A stretch of 64,000 nucleotides of DNA, from assembly GCF_914767665.1 (NCBI RefSeq), contig NC_059503.1, positions 63,444,352 through 63,508,351 of the forward strand, read 5' to 3'. Origin of the DNA: Harmonia axyridis. Lineage: Eukaryota; Arthropoda; Insecta; Coleoptera; Coccinellidae. This document shows positions 48,620 through 61,076 of this stretch, piece by piece; within the stretch, counting starts at the first letter, position 1; every line of letters starts with the position of its first letter. The notes below the pieces were generated by a model, which was given only the letters and a program-made list of their open reading frames with translations, did not search any database and was not told where the DNA came from. The translations under genes and the position numbers were made by a program.

Positions 48620-50200
48620 GAAGTGAAAATACAATTAAATTTAAGTAAATGTGAAACTTGAAAGAAAAGGGTTTTCTATTATTCGGGAAATGAATATTCT
48701 CATTTCCTTCCTGTGGCAACCTCCAGTTATAAAAAATGAATAGTATAGCAAGATTTTTCTTCGAAAAATACTCTACAGATGTGTCGATGAAATAAAATCA
48801 TTTGAAGAATGTGTATAACGTCAATTATGAAAGTGAATCCTCAATTTTATTCAAGTAGAACTGTTGAATAACATTTTCACCAAGATCATAGATGCATTTT
48901 TTCCAAATATTTGTATTGCATTGCGACTATTTTATAAGAAGTTTTATTGTTTCAGCAAGAATAAAATATCACGTTTATGTTCGGCTCAATGAAGAATTTC
49001 CGGATCATCGACTCAATGCTTAAAATCGGATTTAGCTCGAAAAATAGATTATGACTATATTATCCAGAAAAGTTCAATTTCACTAACCACTTGTGTATTG
49101 TTTGAAGAGTTCAAATTGTCCTTAATAAATGTTCAATCTTTTAGTTTGATTCATTTCATATCTAAATCCACAGATCTTCATAATATAAACATGCTTATGG
49201 GATGCAAATAAAAATGTATAAGAATATTTTTTCAATCTTTTATGCTCGTGTTATCATTCAGTGGATATCAAATAGTGTGATACGCAATTAAATAATTTCT
49301 AATAAATTCAAATGCATATTAGAAAATACCATGGGATGAAGAGATCACCCACTATTTAAAGCAAAGACGATGAATTTTCAATTCGCCATTTTGTAATAGT
49401 CAGGCGCAAAATGGCGGAAGCGCCTGGAAGCCAGCTAAATTTCGAAAAATAAAATTATGACAATGGGTTCGAAGCGTAGCGACTTTTTTATTCTGTCCTC
49501 AAACCAATTGTGATCAATTCAATTTAGGTTGAATGGAAATACTCAAGTGTTGATCTCAAATAACCCTAGTGAGGAATGAATTGATTTCAGGTTGCCATCT
49601 CAGCAACTTGCATCTTCCAAGGAAAAACCAATTAAACTCACACAGTCGAACACAAAAATATCAATCTTCACTATCTGACAACGCGATCTTTCATATTTGG
49701 CAATGTTGAGTTGGCAGAACCGATTCGCGCGATCTTTCGACCACGCTTTCCGCCCTCAACTGGGGTGGAATTGAGAATTGACCTGCCGAATCAATTCGGA
49801 AGTGTCTACTTGTCTCTTATATTGCGGGCGTTATAATGGACTTGTCAAAAAATGTAACCGCTTGATTGAATTCCGCAGATTCGGGGGAAATATTCGATAG
49901 CGAGAGCGATTGAATGTTTTTTCGGTCGGGGCGAATGAATTTGGAATTGAGACGTGAAATATGGAACACTGATATTCGATCTCATAAATGGTTGAATTAG
50001 GTGTAGCTTTGATCGAGTGTTCGGAAACGAAATTCGAAAAATAATGGTTGCAATTCCTTTTCTGATCAATTTATAGTCCGTTCAGGAATCACTGACATCC
50101 CAAGAGGCTGTAGAAAATCGAAATTAATCTGGTAATGGCTCATTCTGTAATATTTTAATCTGCAGAATACAAGTTGGTTTGGAACTGTCATTGATAGAAA
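48620..50200. other. Gene-free DNA
   Basis: A short dyad (AGGCGCAAAATGGCGGAAGC) lies near 49402. The stretch 49660-49960 is GC-richer and low-copy. No coding homology. Confidence 0.35.
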
Positions 50201-50203
50201 ATA

Positions 50204-51109
50204 AAGGGAGTTTTTTTAGAGCTATAGAACTTTAAATTGCAATAAAACAACGATGGATTATTCGATTGACATGAATTTCATTTATCCGCAAGATAATCTT
50301 GTGGCATTAGATACATTTTAAATATGATTTCTGGCATATGACCGCCACGGCTGGCTCGGATGTAGTCCAATCTGGACGTCCAATTTTCGATGACTTTTTC
50401 CAACATTTGTGGCCGTATATCGGCTATAACACGGCGAATGTGGTCTCCAAATGGTCAAGGGTTTGTGGCTTATCCGCATTGACCAATAACTTCACATAGC
50501 CGCACAGAAAGTAGTCTAGCGGTGTTAAATCACAAGATCATGGATGCCAATTTACAGGTCCAAAACATGAAATTAGGCGGTCACCAAACGTCTCTTTCAA
50601 TAAATCGATTGTGGCACGAGCTGTGTGGCATGTTGCTGCGCCGTCTTGTTAGAACCACAGCTGCTGGACATCATGGTTGTTCAATTTGAGAATAAAAAAG
50701 TTAGTAATCATGGCTCTATATCGATCACTGTAACGTTCTGGTCATCATCGTTTTTGAAGAAGTACGGACCAATGATTCCACCCGCCCATAAAGCGCACCA
50801 AAGGGTCAGTTTTTCTGGATAGCGGTGTTTCGACATACACTTGAGGATTAGCTTCACTCCAAATGCGGCAGTTTTGCGCTTCATTGCTAAACAAAATAAA
50901 ATGGACGTAGTGCGCGATACGTATTCTGCACAGAACCATTATTTTCGAAATAAAATTGCACTTTTTGCAAGCGTTGTTCAGGCGTGAGTCTATTCATGAT
51001 GAATTGCCAAACCAAACTGAGAATAAATCGCTTGACAGCTGTTAAATCAGTCGCCATCTTGAACAGTAATACCAACTTAAAGTTATATACCTCGAAAAAA
51101 AACACCCTA
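50204..51109 (-). mobile_element. Rosa-like (DD41D) element, internally deleted, copy 3
   Basis: The element is about 906 bp on the minus strand, with TA at 50202-50203 and again at 51110-51111. Terminal repeats are AAGGGAGTTTTTTTAG and the complement of AGGGTGTTTTTTTTCG. It has the same internal deletion junction as copies 1 and 2 (complement of GTCCATTTTAT at 50896-50906). It has further small deletions of its own, including loss of about 30 bp encoding the FWLNGYVNK region, and multiple frameshifts. It is the most decayed of the three. Confidence 0.9.
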
Positions 51110-51111
51110 TA

Positions 51112-54100
51112 CATACATATTTTGAATTTAAGAGGGATCTATACCGTTACAGCGATCAGTTCAAGAATAAGTAGCTTTATTTTACGTAAAAGACCATCGA
51201 TTTATATGAGATTTTCACTATTATCCATTTTAAGGAGTTCATCATTGCGGAAAGTCCTTTATAAATTTTTTTGGAATGGAAAAAAAAGGATTACTCACAT
51301 AATTTTTTTCTTGAAAACTAAATATATGCATGAAATAACTTTCCCAACAAACACTTATTTTTTAATTAATTTTCACATAACAATATTATACGAAAAGTCT
51401 TGTCGAAGGCTGAAAATGCATTTTTTCCAAAATTGACAATAAAGACGTGAAACGTATTTTGAATTCTCGCATATGTTAGAAAAGAAGGTAAATCAGAGGA
51501 ACGTTTGAGATGCTTTACTCAACCTGAAAAGAGGTGAGATCTCAAAAACGCTGAGGAGACAGGAGTAGTTGAACTTTGGCAGAACACGAGAAAGTCACGT
51601 GGTATGAACCCCTCTTAATTAATTTTGTTTGTGACAGTTCAGTTCAGAACGAAATTAGAGATATTTCTCCTTACAAGTCGACTTTAGAGATTCGGTTGTG
51701 GTTATTTTGCCAGGTAATAGGTAGTAGAGGTGTTTAAAATAATAACTTAAATTCGTTGAAGTATAAAGCTCATTTTTTTTATATTATCTTCGGGAAAACT
51801 CAAGAAAACTCGTCATTCATTGCCGAACACTTATGACAGTTGCTATCCCCTTCCAGACACCTATAAACTTCAATGTTTTAAAAACGATTACATTTTTTTT
51901 TACATGTTATAAAAACTTCTTCTGTGACGAAAAGCAAATCGACATATTTTTTTTCAAAACATTACAATATAAATTCCACGAATATGGTGATAATGAAGCA
52001 TCTTTACCATTTTTCCGTTCAACATCGGAAGAATTTTTGAATTGTCATCATTGAAGAGGACTCTCTTCAGATCACTCACAACTAACCCAAATGTGGTTCG
52101 TTCACAAATCCTACCAGGAAAGCCGTTGATTGTTGGAGGAAATAGCCAAGTTTTCAGGTGCGCCATTTAATGTACCAACAGCACACAATGAGTTCCAGTG
52201 AACTTCGGTCGTATATCATCGCATATAGGACGATGCTTCATTTCACGCCCCATTGTCTACTTTACGTTGTCTTTATCACCTCATAACCAATTAATCTAGC
52301 ACCTATTGTGCTATTCTATCGCGTCATAAACAAAACTGTTTCGAAGAGTTCTACATGGCGGTATTTCAAACTCGGCGATTACGAGATTGGTGAAAATAGT
52401 GTCAAATTGCAACCCTGTCCAATTATAATCATAATTATAGGGACAATATAGTGCTTCGGTAGTGAAATACGCTCTCCGGGGAGCAAAGAAGGCATCAAAG
52501 TCATAAGAGAAAAAATAAATAACATATTCCGTCACTCTGTAACAATAATGACGCCATGAGTGAAATTTTCATACCATAATGTGGTTAATTTAAAACTGAA
52601 ATTGACCTGTCCAAGCATTACGATAAAACAATGAGTAATGGACTTATGAATTTTGTACTTTACTTTATCCACACAATGTGTGATAAACCATATTGTAAAA
52701 TTTTCACTACATAATCTAACGATCTACTACGATTCATGCGTTTTCATTGCATTGCCATATGGCATGTGCACCTAGCTCTAGACATCCTAAAAAGTCAATA
52801 ATTCTTTCTTTTCCATCAACATTATGTTGTCTCTAGGAGTTAGAACCAATGTTGCAAAATAAGGTAACAAACAACCTAATAAATCGAGACCCTTCAAACT
52901 TCCAGTTTTTCCGACAATAAATCAGATTAGAAGCACCAAACTCCTTGGTTTATATTTCCACGGAGCAAATCACGAAAATATACATAGAACGGGAAAATGG
53001 AAATATATTTGATGGAAAAATTCAGGGTTATCGACATAAGGGTCAGACTTCCCGGCAACTGCTGAGAAGCTCTCGGTTTTATGGCAGGTATAAATTGATT
53101 TTATCGTTGTTGAACCGACAAAATTAGCAGTGAGAGAAAATATGTTGTTTTCATAGTCGATTGTCCTTGAGAAGTTTTCCTCTTGTCAGATAATTCTATA
53201 AGAGTGGATATTTTCTATAAGCATATTATTGATGAATTGGGATCATAATTCAAGAAAATCATGTTGGAGTATTATTTTATAGAATGGAGAAGTTTAAATT
53301 TACATTTAAGGGTTTCATCGCACTGTGAGTCGACTAACTCAAAACTATTAATCTAGTTTTCAGACTTTATTGAGTCTAATTTTTCACAAATATCTAATTG
53401 GTATCCCGAATTTTTACTCCCTGTATAATTGTTAATCAATTATTAAATATTTCCTCAATGATTTCCTCCATGAGAAAGAATACCTAAACTTCTAATTGCC
53501 ACTCGAAAATAAAACACCCTGTATATAATCGTCAATCAATTTCCATGAAAATCTCAACAAAACGCAAAAATACCATCATAGAAGGGCGGTAAATACAGTT
53601 CTTGTCTATTATTTCCTCATATTTCTCGTTAAAAACTTCTCAAATAAGCAAATTACTCTGGTAGAGACTTCTGGCAAATCAAGCTTCCCATTGACTAAAA
53701 ACGATATCTTTGGAAAATATCATCAAATATACCTCAAAAAACGGATATAAATCGTACCTGATTCTTCTTTTCTTGCATATTTCCTCTCGATTCGTCCAAA
53801 TTTCAACATTTCCATTAAAATATCATCTGACGTTTCTCTCGTTTTTATTCTGGATTTCGACGATTTCATGAAAGAGCACAGAATGGGATGAAACGTCAGA
53901 ATATTTCCGATAGACCTCAAAATTACCAATTTTCTTGAGCTTTTTCCTAAGATATGAAGGAGTTGTAGGCAAAAAGAATGTCTATATCGGAAGGTTCAAT
54001 CTTTCTATTTTCGATTCGCACCAAAACATACGGGAGAGAAGCACCACGAAAACAGTATTTTGTACTAATACACTATTGGGAAAAAATCGACATTTTCGTA

Positions 54101-54450
54101 AATTTTACAAATATCAAACAAACTTTCCTCGTATTTTTAAAATATTTTGATTTCGAATTGAAATTCTTCCGTTTGACACCGGTTCGAGCTCGAAATTCGT
54201 CCTATGAAAAAAGCCTTTTACTCCGATATAATAATAATTTCTTGAAAACTCATCACATGATTTCGTTTCAATTGAATCAGTATTTTGCGACTCATTGTGA
54301 CGACCAATTTCAGATGCCTATGAATTTGCCCATTAACAAATTAAACTGACTTTGTATAAAAACGATTGGCATTCGTGTTTCAATCCAAAATCTCTAAACG
54401 GTATTCTAGGAAATATTCCAATTATTTCAATGAAAATTCAGTGAATTAGA
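51112..54450. other. Gene-free AT-rich DNA with scattered repeat ends
   Basis: Contains the inverted partner of the 24.9-kb repeat at about 52620-52695 and a CACCCTGTATATAAT end near 53515-53529. No coding homology recognised. Confidence 0.4.
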
Positions 54451-54560
54451 GAAAAAAATGTATGTATTATACTCGTACAGAAGGTTAATTCTATCGTTCG
54501 TTCATTCAAAAAAACGCATTCTGAACTCGTGGAAAAATATCAATTCCTTCTACATTTGTA
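54440..54560 (-). repeat. Single diverged copy of the 57-kb repeat unit
   Basis: GTGAATTAGAGAAAAAAATG, ACTCGTACAGAAGG, TTCGTTCATTC and ATCAATTCCTTCTAC appear in inverse order relative to 57064-57260, showing that the duplicated unit belongs to a dispersed family. A further partial match is at 55620-55700. Confidence 0.5.
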
Positions 54561-55073
54561 TCATAAATAACTATTCTTATCGCCACGAAACGTTCAAAGC
54601 TTCATCTCCCCAGAAACAATTGAGCGTTATCTTATGGCGATATCAATAATACAGTATGGAGATGAACTGCCATAACGTCTTATCCGAGCTGTTTTGGGTT
54701 ATCCCCCAAAATTTCCGTCTACCGAACGTTATGCGGTTCGATGGTAATAAATATAATATTATTATACGGCCTTTAGCTTAATCCATGCCATAATTTATGT
54801 ATTGTTTAACTACTCGTCCATAGATTATACATCGCTGGGCGACCTGAATACAGTGAGCAAAGAGCCTCGCCTCCGTGGATATTCGAAGGAGTTTGTTGAA
54901 TTAGGAATACGTGTGTAATACACAGTTTGACTGGATTAAAGTGATTGCTCGGATCAATGCAAATACTTCATCGCTGCTGAACAGATACTGATAAAACTTG
55001 AAAATTGAATGTTATATCCCGAACTGAGCAATTAGTGGAGTAAATTGTATCTTGAAGTTGGCAATGTATTGTA

Positions 55074-55590
55074 CAGGATATTCCTTAAATGAAGGTAAAA
55101 AGAAGAATGAGAGATTTTTTGGAGAGTTTTGAGAAAAAAAGGTGCTATAAACCTGGCCCCACAAACGCTTTGTTTTCGGCAAACAAAGGTTTGATGTAGT
55201 CAACCTTTTATGGTGATTATACCAGTTCATTGAATCTTCGCTACAAATTCGGTAAATGAGTCCAAAACTTCTAATTAATTTATTCATCACAACCTAGTAA
55301 CTGGATCTCAACAAAAATTTCGAGTTTTCTGAGGATCACTAGAGAATTGTTTGAAATTTTTAGACAAGACACAAGAAACTAAAAAGTGTAGTTCTGGACC
55401 AAGGTTTCTTTCAACAATTTTGTAAACTACCAATGATTCACCAAAAAAATTATATGGGAAGAAGCAGGCACTGTTTCAGGAAAAATATCAACCTGTAGAT
55501 CTGCAATCAAAATTAGCATATCACATGATGAAACTTCAAATTGGAATATCTATGCTGAATTTGAGTGTGAGTATTAATCACTAAACGCTA
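55074..55590. mobile_element. Family C inverted-repeat element, copy 2
   Basis: Shares with 16782-17354, in order: an AGGATATTCCTTAAAT-like end, CCACAAACGCTTTGTTTTC, AATTAATTTATTCATCACA, AAGAAAC(T/C)AAAAAGTG, GTAAACTACCA(A/G)TG and CAATCAAAATTAGCA. Divergence is substantial and the right end is unclear. Confidence 0.55.
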
Positions 55591-55739
55591 TTTAAGGAAA
55601 TATTGAATTAATATCCATAAAAATTCGGTGAATTAGAGAAAATAATGTAGAACGCTCGTACAAATACCTCGTTTGTTCATTTTGTATTTTGAACTCGTGT
55701 AATGATGGCTTCTACACTTGCATTTTAATTACCTGATAT

Positions 55740-56455
55740 TTGCATCATTAAGTTGTTCTCCATTTAACATTTCAGCTCACGAGACAAATTCTCGTCATTT
55801 GCAGAAGGTTTTAATTTTCTGCTTTGATATGAAGAAATCAGCGAATGCATCTCAAATAAAGCAGTTATTACTGAAAAAAGTACCGATGCTTCAAGAACGG
55901 TGATTTTGACGTCGAAGACCAGAATGTGGAAAAAAAAGATTCACGAAGATGCAGAATGGGAGGCATTACTCGTGTCGAACGCAAAAAGAAATGGCAGGAT
56001 CATTGAGAGTGACGCAATAAGCCATTTTAAAACGCCTGAAAGTCATGAAAATGTTTCAGAAACAAGGTAATTGGGTGCCGTACGAGTTGAAGCCGAGATA
56101 TGGTGAAAACGACCAGCTCGGCGTAGTGTATTATGAGTTGTTAAAACAATCACAGGCGATCGTTATCGAACGAAATTAATGCCTTCGAGCCGAGCATTGA
56201 AAGGCCGCATTACAACGAATGCCATGATGAAGATATTTCACAGCATGACAATGCTCGACCCCATGTTGCGAAAGTGGTTGAGACATAAATACTTGGAAAC
56301 GTTGAAACCCCCCCACCGTATTCTCCAGATGTTGCTTCCACGAAATATCATTTGTTTCGATCAATGGCACACGGCCTGGATGACCAGCACTTCCGATCTT
56401 ATAAAGAAGTAAAAAACTGGATCAGTGGCCAGAAATGAACAATAATTTGAATATA
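55740..56455 (+). mobile_element. Internally deleted mariner (copy 4)
   Basis: Plus-strand member of the 57.9-kb mariner family. The leader and N-terminus start near 55740 (FCFDMKKSANASQ), then frameshifted helix-turn-helix sequence, a QKQGNWVPYELKPR-like segment near 56060-56095, and a jump to QLGVVYYELLK. The first catalytic (GDEKW) region is deleted. QHDNARPHVAKVV sits near 56243-56280. A last deletion near 56430 joins the C-terminal part to the 3' leader. Terminal repeats were not found. Confidence 0.8.
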
Positions 56456-57063
56456 AATATTCAAAATGCGAAATGAAAACAATTTGATACTTGAATCATA
56501 AGTTGTTCAAGAATCTTCGAACTATATGAGAAATATTCAATAATTCTAAATTATTGAAATAAATTCAACATATCATTTCAATGTCGATGAGATGATGACG
56601 GAAATCCAATCTTCGGTAACGGCACCGTATTTCGCAGGTTTTCCAGACATATTTTCAGCCGTTACAGCTGACAATATTGAAATTTAAATATCCAATAAGT
56701 CGTATATAAAAATTTATGGAAATAACCCGAATATCGACGTTGGTTTCCACGAGGTATATATTTCAATTTGGGGAAAACGAGAGAAAATCCGAATGCTGAC
56801 GTTTAGTGTCTCTATCTATGTAGGTTTCATATAAAATGCTACCTACCACGATATTGGCTTGAAAAGGACAATAAAAAGCATACAGTTTGTTCAAGGATAT
56901 AAATACTATAAGTACCTCCAAAATTTTATTCCGAAAAAAAAATAAATATATTTCGCCACTGATTCATTGACATAATTGTTTACCATTATCCATAAAACCA
57001 TTTTGAATTAGTTCAATAAGGTTACTACAGCAATCTCTCAGATGTCTTATATTCTATCCAAGA

Positions 57064-57866
57064 GAATAGTTATTTATAATACAAGTGCAGAAGGCATTGA
57101 TATTCTTCCACGAGTTCAAAATCCACGAAGTTGCGAGTTTTGGAATGAACGAGTGGTAGAATGAGCCTTCTGTACGAGTATTATACATTATTTTCTCTAA
57201 TTCATTGCATTTTCATTGAAATTAATGAAATATTTCCATAAATATAATTTAGTGATTTTTGTATTGAAAAATGTTGGTTGGCAGAACTGATTTCTTTAAG
57301 ACAAATTGATGAATTGACAGATAAAGCCGTGGCGGAAAGTTCAGAGTACCAACATAGAATAATAAAATATAACCATGAAAACTGTGCGTTTCTGATATAT
57401 TCTCGCACGATTTTGTTCTACAAGATGTGGAAGAATGAACGGAATAACCACAGAATTAGAGAATAGTTATTTATAATACAAGTGCAGAAGGCATTGATAT
57501 TCTTCCACGAGTTCAAAATTCAAAAACGAGCCACGAAGTGGCGAGTTTTGGAATGAACGAGTGGTAGAATGAGCCTTCTGTACAAGTATTATACATTATT
57601 TTCTCTAATTCATTGCATTTTCATTGAAATTAATGAAATATTTCCATAAATATAATTTAGTGATTTTTGTATTGAAAAATGTTGGTTGGCAGAACTGATT
57701 TCTTTAAGGCAGATGAATTGATAGATAAAGCCGTGGCGGAAAGTTCAGAGAACCAACATAGAATAATAAAATATAACCATGAAAACTGTGCGTTTCTGAT
57801 ATATTCTCGCACGATTTTGTTCTACAAGATGTGGAAGAATGAACGGAATAACCACAGAATTAGAGA
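57064..57866. repeat. Tandem duplication of a ~400-bp unit
   Basis: The unit 57064-57460 is followed directly by a nearly identical unit 57461-57866 (period 397 bp). Differences include a 12-base CAAAAACGAGCC-like gain in unit 2. Each unit starts GAATAGTTATTTATAATAC and contains an imperfect internal inverted pair (CAGAAGGCATTGATATTC versus a GTACAGAAGGCTC complement). It carries a 60-codon frame with TDKAVAESSEYQHRIIKY that I do not recognise. The high identity points to a recent event. The mariner at 57903 lies 36 bp downstream. Confidence 0.85.
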
Positions 57867-57902
57867 AAATTATTTTCTCGCATAATATTTGGTGTACGAG
57901 TA

Positions 57903-59013
57903 CAACCTTGCTTCCGCCATTTTGCAATAGATGGCTGTAGCATAAGTGGAAGTCGAAATAAATATATCGTAGATGTCATACAATAAGCTTAAGTATTCGT
58001 AAACATAACATCATCGAAATTTTAGTCGATTTGTGTCTGCATCATAAAGTTATTGTCGATTAAACATGTCAGCTTACGCACCAAATTCTCTTCATTTGCG
58101 GGAGGTTTTAATTTTCTGCTTAAATATAAATAAATCTGTGGCTGAGGCTCATCGAATGCTCTCAAATACCTTTGGTGAGGCCGCTATTAGTGAAAGAACG
58201 TGCCGAGAGTGGTTTCAACGCTTCAAGAACGGTGATTTTGTCGTCGAAAGCTGTGGAAAAGAGAAGGTTTTCGAAGATGCAGAATTGAAGGCATTACTTG
58301 ATCAAGACGCAACGGAAATTGGCAGGATCATTGAGAGTAACGTATCAAGCCATTTCAAAACTCCTGACAGTCATGGGAATGATTCAGAAACAAGGAAATT
58401 GGGTGACGTACGAGTTGTACCGAGAGATGTTGAACAGTCTTTTTTTCTTGTGAACAGCTGCTTGCAAGGCAAATACGGAAGGGATTTCTGCTTCGTATTG
58501 TAACTGGAAACGAAAAATGGGTTCATGACGATAACCTCAAGCGCAGAAAATCATGGGGATATCCCGGCCATGCTCCAACGTCGACGGCCAAACAGAATAT
58601 TCACGGTTCCAAAATGATGCTCAGTATTTGATTGGATCAGCTATGAGGCGATTGTTATCGAACGCAATGAATGCATCTGAGCTGAGCATTAAAAGACAAA
58701 CGGCCGCAATACCACGAGAGATATGATAAAGTGATTTTACAGCATGACAATGCTCGACCCCATGTCGCAAAAGTGGTCAAGACATACTTGGAAACGTTGA
58801 AATGGGAGGTCCTACCCCACCCGCCGAATTTTCCAGACGTAACTCCCTCGGACTATCACTTGTTTTGATCAAAGGCACATGGCCTGACGGACCAGAACTT
58901 CCGGTCTATCGAAGAAGTGAAAAATTGGATCGATTCGCGGATCGCTTCAAAATATGACCAGTTTTTTCAACGCTGGATTAGTACGCTGCCCGAAAGATGG
59001 GAGATAGTAGTTG
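57903..59013 (+). mobile_element. Longest mariner copy (copy 5), frameshifted
   Basis: The 5' end is intact: TA at 57901-57902, then CAACCTTGCTTCCGCCATTT. The transposase starts at 58066 (MSAYAPNSLHLREVLIFC), with AEAHRMLSNTFGEAAISERT and CREWFQRFKNGDF of the DNA-binding domain. A deletion and single-base losses shift the frame near 58310-58400. GNEKWVHDD lies near 58505-58530, HDNARPHVAKVVKTYLETLK near 58747-58800, and TPSDYHLF near 58850, followed by a stop. Thirty-four residues separate the second and third Asp, the mariner DD34D pattern. The 3' end is cut: GAGATAGTAG joins TTGTA, so most of the 3' terminal repeat is missing. Confidence 0.85.
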
Positions 59014-59905
59014 TACGACTATGAATTTCCAGGCAGAGTGTGAAACGTGCTAACTTTTTCATTCAATATCTGAACGGTATCCTCGATCTGTTTCCATTCG
59101 AAATGAAAGCAATTTTAGAAAAAACATCTCTACGAGATCCACATCTGTTTCCACTGAGCTATGACCGACAAATCGAAAAAATCAGAGTAACTGCTCGGGA
59201 CATTTCCTTAGTACATTACCCCGTTGAAAGGCCTTCATTACAGAGGACCTCTTTCCTTTCCCTTCGAGATTTGTCGCTTTTTTTACTCCCCGGATGTGAC
59301 GGAGAAGGGTAAATTGCCGAAGATGTTTCACATGTTCCAGCCACCGTCAAACCGCAAGACCACGTCGTCTACAGAGAGGTTATAAAAATTGCAGAAGGAT
59401 ATAATGGAAGCCAGAAGCTCTACGACGTTTTGGGGGTCGTATATTCCCAATCTTATTTTACGACAGACAATTTTTTTTTATTGTTGGGGCAAGACTCTTT
59501 ACCTCTGGGTATTTCTGAACAAGAGAACTCTAACTGAAATATGTTAACTCAACGTGATTTCCCTCAGACTAGATGCGTTTCACTAATGAAAATCAAATTC
59601 GATTCTACGTCCATCTTATCGATATTCGTTCAAAGATAACGAATTGAAAAGAATACATCATCTACTACTTAAAGAATTCCTCATCTGATCGATAAAGCTG
59701 GTGAGTCCGCATGAGAGAAAAAAATAATAAATATTCCTATATAATGAGAGCCGACAGAGTTTTTTGGAGTAGGTTGTCAGGCGCACTATGACCAGGTGGA
59801 GGAATTTCTCCCCGCTATTTCAACGGAAGAACGAGATGCAATATGTCGTGCACTTTGGACATATTTGCTCATTATCATAAATCCTGCAAATACCAAAAAA
59901 AAAAA
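59014..59905. other. Unrecognised DNA between mariner and retrotransposon
   Basis: The stretch 59040-59420 is GC-richer with a 90-codon plus-strand frame (59040-59312) of no recognised domain. It appears low-copy. Nothing more is supported. Confidence 0.3.
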
Positions 59906-59922
59906 TACATGAATACGGATTT
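59906..59922. repeat. 17-bp direct repeat, left (possible target-site duplication)
   Basis: TACATGAATACGGATTT lies immediately before the truncated 5' end of the retrotransposon copy. An exact second copy is at 61077-61093, 123 bp beyond the element's recognisable 3' end. The bases before it are an A run in both places. Confidence 0.6.
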
Positions 59923-60953
59923 GCAAAATGAAGTTGATGAAATTTCCAATCAAACTTACGAGGTTGATACGAGATTGATCATACCTGGCAAATAGAAAAT
60001 TTAGGGTGAATATCGATAGTACCAGGTCAACGATTACAGAAATAGAAGCCGGAGTTCCTCGAGGATCGGTGATAGGACCGCTGCTGTTCAACTTATACAT
60101 AGCAGACATACCGAAAATGGATAGATGCAAGATAGCCCAGTTTGCAGATGACACTGCCATATACTATCACAGTAGAATGCGGAAAATAATCACTAGGCAG
60201 CTACAGATAGACCTAGACACACTGATGAAATACTTTAAGAAATAGAGATTAGAAGCGAACAAATCGAAAACAGTTGCAATCTACTTCGGGGGAACAACAA
60301 TATAGAAAGAGAAAACAGGAAACGTCAAAATAGAAAACCAGACGATTGAATGGAAAAAAGAAGCAAAGTATCTGGGAGTAATACTAGATGAAAGAATGAA
60401 TTTTAACAAGCAGATAGAAGAAAATAGAAAAAAGACAAGGCAACTGCACGGCAGACTGTACCCATTGCTCAACCCTAGAAGTAAACTTTCTCAAGAAAAT
60501 AAGCTGAAGATAATAAAAACAGTGCTAATACCAAGCATTACGTATGTAGGAGTTACCTGGTACAATACGAAGGACAATAATAATGATCAGTTGCAAAGTA
60601 CGCTGAATTCAGTAATAAGAACAGCGGTTGGCGCCCCATGGTATATAACTAACCAACAAATCAGAGAAGAACTGAAAATTGAAACTATTGAAGAAATAGT
60701 TAATAAACAAAGAAAGAAGACAATAGAGTCGCTGAAAGAGCACAAGAATAAGGAATTAAGAAAGATAATACAAATCAAAATAAAAAAGAATGATAAGAGG
60801 AAATACATCTTTCAAAGAACTAAATAGAAGAAAAAAGTGACATGAAGTAGGGAGGAGAGCCTTTCGATCAGACAACAGCAGAAAATAGGAGAAATGAAAT
60901 TAGAGGCGAAGGGAATGTTAATCCCGGACCTTAAACAAAAACAAGATCTGAGT
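59923..60953 (+). pseudogene. Jockey-like retrotransposon (family A, copy 4)
   Basis: Plus-strand copy 5'-truncated in the RT domain at about 59923. It shows MKFPIKLTRL, a broken frame, then 60006-60245 with GVPRGSVIGPLLFNLYIADI and QFADDTAIYYHSRM (catalytic FADD intact). A stop lies at KK*RLEA, then 60396-60827 reads MNFNKQIEENRKKTRQ, LIPSITYVGVTWYN, VIRTAVGAPWYITNQQIREE and a lysine-rich C-terminus. The 3' UTR ends AACAAGATCTGAG near 60953. A 17-bp direct repeat TACATGAATACGGATTT lies at 59906-59922 and 61077-61093. Confidence 0.88.
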
Positions 60954-61076
60954 TGATTGGGTGATTTTAAGCATACGGATTTTAAGATTGTTAGGAAGAC
61001 ACTTCGAACTCACATTTTCCGACATTTTCAAGACAAACCAGGAAATTTTGACGTCTTTAGGTTTCGTGAAAAAAAT

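Noticed and set aside
50984..51436. 150-codon plus-strand frame
   Set aside because: Its first third is antisense to the rosa-like 5' end and the rest is AT-rich DNA outside the element.
53739..53775. CAG|GTACGA junction on the minus strand as another ratchet site
   Set aside because: The bases before the CAG are purine-rich (AAGAAAAGAAGAATCAG), so there is no usable pyrimidine tract.
59786..60160. 124-codon minus-strand frame with membrane-like hydrophobic segments
   Set aside because: Antisense to the family A RT domain plus flanking DNA; the hydrophobicity comes from the complement of the A-rich coding strand.
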